From: Deltaproteobacteria bacterium
GTDB taxonomy: Bacteria; Desulfobacterota; Syntrophia; Syntrophales; Smithellaceae
Assembly: GCA_025361065.1 (NCBI GenBank)
Contig: JANYAY010000136.1
Span: 1-36,285 of the forward strand
DNA length: 36,285 bases
Direction of reading: 5' to 3'
Below, piece after piece: positions 31,738-36,285 of this stretch (positions are counted from its first letter, which is position 1; every line of letters starts with the position of its first letter). The translations under genes were made by a program, and so were the position numbers. The notes under the pieces were generated by a model. That model had not been told where the DNA came from. It searched no databases and saw only the letters and a list, made by a program, of their open reading frames with translations.

Positions 31738-32520
31738 ATGAAAAAGAGACGCTTTGTTGATTTAAGCATCAGTATTGAAGCCGGTTTGCCGAGTGATCCG
31801 CCCATGATGATTCCTAAAATTGACTATATTGATCATGAATTGGGAGCATCTTCCATGATGGACTTCTTCCCCGGAATTAAAAAAGAAGAGTTACCCAATA
31901 GTCTCGGCTGGGCGTTGGAATTCGTTCATTTGTCCACCCACAGCGGCACACACCTGGACGCTCCTTATCACTACCACCCGACAATGGATAAGGGCAAACC
32001 TTCCGCCACCATCGACGAGATTCCGCTGGAATGGTGTTTCGGTGACGGTGTTTTATTGGATTTCCGCCATAAAGGTGACGGCGAAAGGATCACAGTTGCC
32101 GATGTCAAGAAAGCGCTGCAAAAGATCAAATACGAAATCAAGCCGCTGGATATCGTTCTTATCCAAACCGGGGCGGAAGCTTATTGGGGCAAAACGGAAT
32201 ACCTGATCAAGGGAGCAGGGATGGACAGGGAAAGTACGCTTTATCTGACTGAAAAAGGGGTAAAGATTGTCGGCATTGACGCCTGGAGCTGGGATCGCCC
32301 CCTTCCCTTCCTCGCCAAAGAGTTTCAGGAAAAACATGACCCGCGCGTCATCTGGGAGGCGCATTTTGCCGGCATTGAAGTCGGCTACTGTCATATGGAA
32401 AAGATGGCTAATCTTTCGGCTATAGCCATTCCGTATGGTTTCCAGATAAGCTGCTTCCCGATAAAAATAAAAAGGGCTTCCGCGGGATGGGTGCGCCCTG
32501 TAGCCATTGTGGAGACATGA
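31738..32520 (+). CDS. Cyclase-family (kynurenine formamidase-like) metal hydrolase
   Basis: A 260-residue protein of the cyclase family (PF04199), metal-dependent hydrolases that include kynurenine formamidase and isatin hydrolase. The metal motif is present: STHSGTHLDAPYHYHP, with His68, His72, Asp74 and His78. The N-terminal FVDLSISIEAGLPS is also typical. The likely reaction is hydrolysis of an amide or lactam, but the substrate is unknown. A tryptophan-catabolic context is absent, since the neighbours are fmt (12 bases upstream) and rsmB (ATGA overlap). Its conserved linkage with translation genes may only reflect operon drift. Confidence 0.88.
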   Translation: MKKRRFVDLSISIEAGLPSDPPMMIPKIDYIDHELGASSMMDFFPGIKKEELPNSLGWALEFVHLSTHSGTHLDAPYHYHPTMDKGKPSATIDEIPLEWCFGDGVLLDFRHKGDGERITVADVKKALQKIKYEIKPLDIVLIQTGAEAYWGKTEYLIKGAGMDRESTLYLTEKGVKIVGIDAWSWDRPLPFLAKEFQEKHDPRVIWEAHFAGIEVGYCHMEKMANLSAIAIPYGFQISCFPIKIKRASAGWVRPVAIVET

Positions 32521-33860
32521 AAAAATCAATTCGCCATCTGGCGGTAGATATCCTGGATCAAATTCAGAGAAGCAATGCCTTTGCCGGGCAGCTTCTAGAT
32601 GAGTGCCTGGATGCAAATGAGCTATCCTCAACAGCTGACGGTCGGCTGCTGACGCATCTCGTCTATGGAGTGCTACGTCTGCGGGGTCATCTGGACTGGA
32701 TATTAGCTAAACTCTGTCACGGCAATTGGGAGAAAATGGATGAAAGCATTAAAAACATTTTACGTGTCGGCCTTTTTCAGCTCAAATTCAACAACCGTTT
32801 GCCGGCCTTTGCCGTCGTCGATGAAGCGGTCAAGGTTGCCAAAATAATTGATGCCGCCAAAAGTGGCCTGGTCAATGCTCTTTTGAGAAACTATCTGCGG
32901 CACGGCAGCAGTATTGCCTTCCCTTCGCCGGAAAAGCACCCGGCCGAATTTATTGCAGCGTTTCATTCTCATCCGCTCTGGCTTATCAAAAGTTGGATTA
33001 AAATATTTGGCATTCAAGATACCCAGGCCATTTGTGCCGCCAATAATGGAATGCCGCCTTTGACATTAAGAGTCAACACATTAAAGATTTCACGAGGTGA
33101 ACTTCAAGAAAAGCTCACTGCCGCCGGTTATAATTTACTCGAGACACCCTTTTCTCCCGATGGTCTTATCTTAAATAATCCTGTCTCGCCCATCCAGAAA
33201 ACCGGTTTTTTTCAAGATGGATATCTGCGCCTCCAGGATGAAGCATCGCAACTTATTTCTTATCTGCTCAACCCGAAGAGTGCGGAATCAATTCTGGACG
33301 TTTGTGCCGGCACCGGCGGTAAAACTACGCATCTTGCGGCTATCCTGAAAAACAATGGCAATATTTTGGCTGCCGATTATGACTTAAAAAAAATCGAAGA
33401 GTTGAAGAAAGACGCTCTAAGGTTAGACATAAACATCATTGAAACAAGCCATGCTGATCTGACAAACAGACTGCCGGAATCATTAAACGAAAAATTCGAC
33501 CATGTTCTGGTGGATGCACCCTGCACAGGACTTGGAACACTGCGACGTAACCCGGAAATTAAATGGCACACGACCGCCGTCAATCTTCCCGGCTTTACCC
33601 GAACGCAGAATACGGTTCTCCAAAACGCATCCCTGGCCGTTAAGAGGGGCGGCCATCTGGTTTATTGCACCTGCTCGCTAATGCCTCAGGAGAATGAAAA
33701 TGTTATCAACAATTTCCTCAAGCTAAATGCTCATTTTTCCGCCTGCCCGCCACCCGAATCTATTTCTCCTCAACTTATTGATTCCAATGGTTATTTCAGA
33801 ACTTTTCCCCATTTACATAACATGGATGGTTTTTTCGCGGTCCGCCTTACCCGTACATAA
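32517..33860 (+). CDS. rsmB: 16S rRNA (cytosine-967-C5)-methyltransferase RsmB
   Basis: A 447-residue enzyme that makes m5C967 in 16S rRNA. I start at the ATG at 32517, overlapping the upstream stop (ATGA), which gives MKKSIRHLAVDIL. The frame continues ten codons upstream inside the cyclase gene. Residues about 1-140 are the NusB-like RNA-binding domain, then a linker, then the SAM-binding methyltransferase: DVCAGTGGKTTHLA, ADYD, catalytic VDAPCTGLGTLRRNPEIKW, and YCTCSLMPQENE with the second Cys. Both catalytic-site cysteines are intact. It is the last gene of the fmt operon. Confidence 0.95.
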   Translation: MKKSIRHLAVDILDQIQRSNAFAGQLLDECLDANELSSTADGRLLTHLVYGVLRLRGHLDWILAKLCHGNWEKMDESIKNILRVGLFQLKFNNRLPAFAVVDEAVKVAKIIDAAKSGLVNALLRNYLRHGSSIAFPSPEKHPAEFIAAFHSHPLWLIKSWIKIFGIQDTQAICAANNGMPPLTLRVNTLKISRGELQEKLTAAGYNLLETPFSPDGLILNNPVSPIQKTGFFQDGYLRLQDEASQLISYLLNPKSAESILDVCAGTGGKTTHLAAILKNNGNILAADYDLKKIEELKKDALRLDINIIETSHADLTNRLPESLNEKFDHVLVDAPCTGLGTLRRNPEIKWHTTAVNLPGFTRTQNTVLQNASLAVKRGGHLVYCTCSLMPQENENVINNFLKLNAHFSACPPPESISPQLIDSNGYFRTFPHLHNMDGFFAVRLTRT

Positions 33861-34102
33861 TCTGAAAAATTCAGCTCAGCGCTGTTTTCCGTCGAACAGT
33901 TTGCTGATCCCGCACTAAATGATTTGCCATTGCTGATGTTTTCATCTTTGTGCGACTCAATAATTTTTTAAACTCTATCTAATAGACAGGGAGAATCCAT
34001 TGCCATTGACTTCATAACATCGTCATGCAGTGACAGTGCTAAATAGTTGTTCGCTATCACATTTGTCTCCGTAAAGATTGTAAGCAGGCATCTCACATAG
34101 AG
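33861..34102. other. Gap after rsmB with no gene recognised
   Basis: No open frame or repeat of note. The nearest hairpin with a T-run is the one at 34103-34150, so transcription of the fmt operon may run into this region. Confidence 0.4.
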
Positions 34103-34150
34103 GCCTCTCTTTTGAAAGGGTATAATCCGGAACAGAGGGAGGCATTTTTT
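34103..34150 (+). terminator. Candidate terminator before the MerR-type gene
   Basis: GCCTCTCT (34103-34110) pairs with AGAGGGAGGC (34134-34143), with one or two bulged bases and a wide loop. A run of seven T follows one base later. It would end transcription coming from rsmB, although the loop is wide. Confidence 0.5.
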
Positions 34151-34152
34151 TA

Positions 34153-34195
34153 TTGACATGTTTTTTTTTATATTATATTAAAGTATAACTTTAAT
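34153..34195 (+). promoter_or_regulatory. Promoter and dyad operator of the MerR-type gene
   Basis: TTGACA (34153-34158), a 17-base T-rich spacer, TATTAA (34176-34181). A perfect dyad, ATTAAAG (34177-34183) and CTTTAAT (34189-34195) separated by five bases, overlaps the -10 box. Repression by the gene's own product is plausible. Its placement at the -10 box and the normal 17-base spacer differ from the long-spacer MerR activator promoters. Confidence 0.6.
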
Positions 34196-34203
34196 CTTTA
34201 ATC

Positions 34204-34956
34204 ATGGTAAGGATCATGAAACTCAAAATCAGCTACATTTCAAAACAGAGCGGCGTTCCTGCGTCCACCATCCGCTACTACGTCCGGGAAGAGCTCCTTC
34301 CCGCGCCGGAAAAAGTCAACAAGAAGATGTCCTATTATGACGAAGCCTGTATCGAAAGACTTAAGGTCATTCAGTATCTGCAGGAAAAGCGCTACTTTCC
34401 CCTATATCTCATCAAAAACATTCTCCACCGGATGGATGAAGGACTCAGCCTGCAGGAAGCCGAAACCGTCGAAAAGGCCGTTTTCAACCCCGTGGATCGC
34501 GGGGACAGAAATCTCGTGGACGGGGAAACGGCCATGATGGAAACGGGATTGAAAAAGGAGGAACTGGAGTATGCGGAAAAAATCGGCATTCTGATTCCCT
34601 TTTCTGTAGAAGGGGGAAAATCACTTTACAATGAGGACGACATCCGGCTCTGCCGCGACGTCCTTAAAAGGATCGTCGATTACGGACTGGATTTCCAGGA
34701 ACTTGCCTTTTATGTGGAACTGGGCACATCCATCATGGAGAAGGAGATGGATCTCCGCCGAAAAATCGTTTCCGATAAAACCGTCAAGGAAAACGTCCGG
34801 ATCACCGTGGAGCTGTCCACGGCTGGAGACTTTCTCCGCGAATATATCATGCGGCGTCTTTTCCGGCGACAGGTCCAGGAAAATATTCAGAAGAGCCTCA
34901 AAAAGCGGACAACAAAAGACCAATCAACCAACTCGCAGAAAGCTGTCAAGGTATGA
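34204..34956 (+). CDS. MerR-family transcriptional regulator with a second MerR-like motif
   Basis: A 250-residue regulator. The N-terminal winged HTH is MerR-type (KISYISKQSGVPASTIRYYVREELLP, then MSYYDEACIERLKVIQYLQ). A second stretch at about 110-165 (TGLKKEELEYAEKIGILIP, YNEDDIRLCRDVLKRIVDYGLD) looks like another MerR-type unit or a helical effector domain. No Cys metal-binding site is seen. The ATG at 34204 lacks a ribosome-binding site. The ATG at 34216, before KLKISYI, has AAGGA upstream but only two bases away, so the start is uncertain. The last dozen codons and the stop lie in the 96-bp dispersed repeat (34922 onward), so the C-terminus is repeat-derived. It is followed by the nitronate monooxygenase-like gene. 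Confidence 0.82.
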   Translation: MVRIMKLKISYISKQSGVPASTIRYYVREELLPAPEKVNKKMSYYDEACIERLKVIQYLQEKRYFPLYLIKNILHRMDEGLSLQEAETVEKAVFNPVDRGDRNLVDGETAMMETGLKKEELEYAEKIGILIPFSVEGGKSLYNEDDIRLCRDVLKRIVDYGLDFQELAFYVELGTSIMEKEMDLRRKIVSDKTVKENVRITVELSTAGDFLREYIMRRLFRRQVQENIQKSLKKRTTKDQSTNSQKAVKV

Positions 34957-35017
34957 AATAAACGTCATTATATCGCAGCAAACTGAGGAGAATTAACGCT
35001 CGTCCCGCGTGAGCGGG
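34922..35017 (+). repeat. 96-bp dispersed repeat, copy 2, overlapping the MerR gene end
   Basis: This copy matches 10175-10270 with 8 differences in 96 positions by hand count. It begins inside the MerR-type CDS, so it supplies the last codons and the TGA at 34954-34956, and ends 23 bases before the next start. It contains the CCCGC-GTGA-GCGGG hairpin (35004-35017). Confidence 0.85.
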
Positions 35018-35040
35018 ATAAATCATAAGGAGAAATATAA

Positions 35041-36030
35041 ATGTTCAAAACAGCAATTACGGAGATGTTTGGAGTGAAGTATCCCATTATATGCGGGGCC
35101 ATGATGTGGCTATGCAAACCGTCATTTTGCGCCGCCATATCCAATGCGGGCGGTCTGGGGAACCTGACGGCAGGCAACTACGAAACAGACAATACCTTCC
35201 GCGCCGCCATCCGGGAGACACGGAAACTGACGGACAAGCCGTTCATGGTCAACATCACGATGTTGCCGTCCGTCCGGATCACTGCCGATCATCACAAGAT
35301 GTATATCCGAGTCTGTGCGGAGGAGAAGGTGGACGGTATAGAATTTTCCGGTACGCCCGCCGATAAGGCCGCAGGGATGGAATACATCGAGATGCTCAAG
35401 AAAGCGGGCGTGAAGATATTCCACAAGGTGGGATCGGTGCGCCATGCCGTCCATGCAGAGAAAGTCGGCTATGACGGCATTTACGCCGCGGGTATCGAGG
35501 AAGGCGGTCATCCTCTCAGCGACGACGTAACGACTATGGTTCTGACGCCCCGCATTGCGGAATCAGTGAAGATCCCCGTTGTGACTGTAGGCGGTGTGGC
35601 CGACGGCCGGGGTCTGGCTGCCGCATTGGCTCTTGGTGCTTCGGGTGTGATGATGGCCAGCCGTTTCGTGGCGACCAAGGAGTGCGACGTTCATGAGAAT
35701 ATCAAGCAGGAGCTGGTCCGGCGCCAGGAATTCGAAACGGTTATCTACGGCAAGTCCATAGGTCTGCAGGGCCGGGGATTGAAGACAAAGGTTCTGGAAG
35801 AAGTGCTCGCCATCGAGGAACGGGGTGGTGCTTTTGAAGAGCTGATTCCCCTTTTGGCGGGCCAGAAGGTCAAAGAAGCATGGGAGACGGGAAAGGTGGA
35901 TTATGCCCCCCTCATGGTGGGCCAGTCCATCGGTCTCATCAACGACGTCCCGACATGCCGGGAACTGATGGAAAGGATGGCCAGGGAAGCCAGGGAACAG
36001 CTGTCCAAAGCCTTCCAGGCTTGCGGATAA
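35041..36030 (+). CDS. Nitronate monooxygenase/2-nitropropane dioxygenase-like flavoprotein
   Basis: A 329-residue FMN-dependent TIM-barrel protein of the NMO/FabK-like family. N-terminal KYPIICGAMMWLCKPSFCAAISNAGGLG is typical. The GIEEGGHP segment (151-158) carries His157, the catalytic or substrate-binding His of the family. VVTVGGVADGRGLAAALALGASGVMMASRF (180-209) is the FMN phosphate-binding region. Family members oxidise nitronates or act as enoyl-ACP reductases (FabK); sequence alone does not decide, and no fatty-acid genes are adjacent. AAGGAG lies nine bases before the ATG. It follows the MerR-type regulator after 84 bases of repeat-containing DNA, probably in one transcript. G+C and codon use look richer in G and C than in the rest of the window. 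Confidence 0.9.
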   Translation: MFKTAITEMFGVKYPIICGAMMWLCKPSFCAAISNAGGLGNLTAGNYETDNTFRAAIRETRKLTDKPFMVNITMLPSVRITADHHKMYIRVCAEEKVDGIEFSGTPADKAAGMEYIEMLKKAGVKIFHKVGSVRHAVHAEKVGYDGIYAAGIEEGGHPLSDDVTTMVLTPRIAESVKIPVVTVGGVADGRGLAAALALGASGVMMASRFVATKECDVHENIKQELVRRQEFETVIYGKSIGLQGRGLKTKVLEEVLAIEERGGAFEELIPLLAGQKVKEAWETGKVDYAPLMVGQSIGLINDVPTCRELMERMAREAREQLSKAFQACG

Positions 36031-36285
36031 TCTCTCATCATTTTTTTACACAGCGGTAGATTCTTATCGGCCATTTAACGAAAAATACTGGGAGCAGGAG
36101 GATGAATTAAAGCGCCCCTGCGACGTTTTCGAGATAAATTCAAGAATCGGTAGTGTCAAAAGTTTTATGAAAACTAGCACGGATAAATGAAAAGAGAGAT
36201 AGGATTTGGTTCGGGAGTAAAAGCAAGAGCCATTTGACATAGCGATAATGTTTGTCGGAAGATTTCAGGCAAACTTAGGCCATAA
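36031..36285. other. Window end, no gene recognised
   Basis: No gene is seen. A perfect small dyad AGTTTT-ATG-AAAACT lies at 36161-36175. It could belong to the end of an insertion sequence, but no transposase is visible before the window ends. Confidence 0.4.

Noticed and set aside
36150-36285. Possible left end of an insertion sequence
   Set aside because: The AGTTTT/AAAACT dyad is short and no matching end or transposase frame is present inside the window.

Overview
The window looks like part of a mesophilic, Gram-negative deltaproteobacterial (Desulfobacterota) chromosome, most likely a syntrophic Syntrophus/Smithella-type lineage. This is inferred from gene content (lipobox and signal-peptide envelope proteins, heptose-phosphate adenylyltransferase for LPS, DksA, PriA, many toxin-antitoxin pairs, short dispersed repeats) and has not been checked by a search. 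It holds about 35 supportable protein genes. I saw no rRNA, tRNA or CRISPR array.

Layout. (1) 163-609: a small coiled-coil protein. (2) 785-10083, minus strand: a five-gene envelope operon closed by a good terminator. In transcription order it encodes a FlgT-like exported protein, a TPR-CsgG lipoprotein, a CsgG-like protein with six fibronectin-III domains, a GNA1162/DUF799-like lipoprotein with FN3 and two parallel beta-helix modules, and an LPP20/FlgP-like exported protein. (3) 10442-13334, minus: queD, queE, queC (7-deazaguanine/queuosine precursor synthesis), a TatD-family hydrolase and a small upstream ORF. (4) 13881-17551: a TPR protein, an orphan pair of peptide-type ABC permeases and a TIM-barrel sugar-phosphate isomerase-like protein. 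(5) 17819-22844, plus: rsfS, comF-like, heptose adenylyltransferase, dksA, a decayed four-helix-bundle gene and priA. (6) 22845-26925: an accessory island with three toxin-antitoxin pairs (VapBC-, HigBA- and HicAB-type), a putative HEPN-like protein and a frameshifted FlgT-like/TPR protein. A near-perfect 142-bp duplicate of the priA 3' end lies inside it. (7) 27076-30446: a cyclic-nucleotide-binding-domain protein with an apparently leaderless promoter, a BON-like protein, an MFS transporter and two tandem RsbRD-N-like paralogues. (8) 30787-33860: fmt, a cyclase-family hydrolase and rsmB. (9) 34204-36030: a MerR-type regulator and a nitronate monooxygenase-like flavoprotein, in DNA of visibly higher G+C than its neighbours.

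Repeats are a major theme. Three families recur: an inverted-repeat element of about 120-140 bp at 15545, 22848 and 24566; a CTTCAGYCTTC-type family at 16712, 17737, 20138 and 20391; and a 96-bp element at 10175 and 34922. Some copies overlap the ends of coding regions and supply their last codons (isomerase, MerR regulator), and one abuts the priA start. The best candidates for something undescribed are the FlgT/CsgG/FN3/beta-helix envelope operon and the toxin-antitoxin island bounded by the priA-end duplication.
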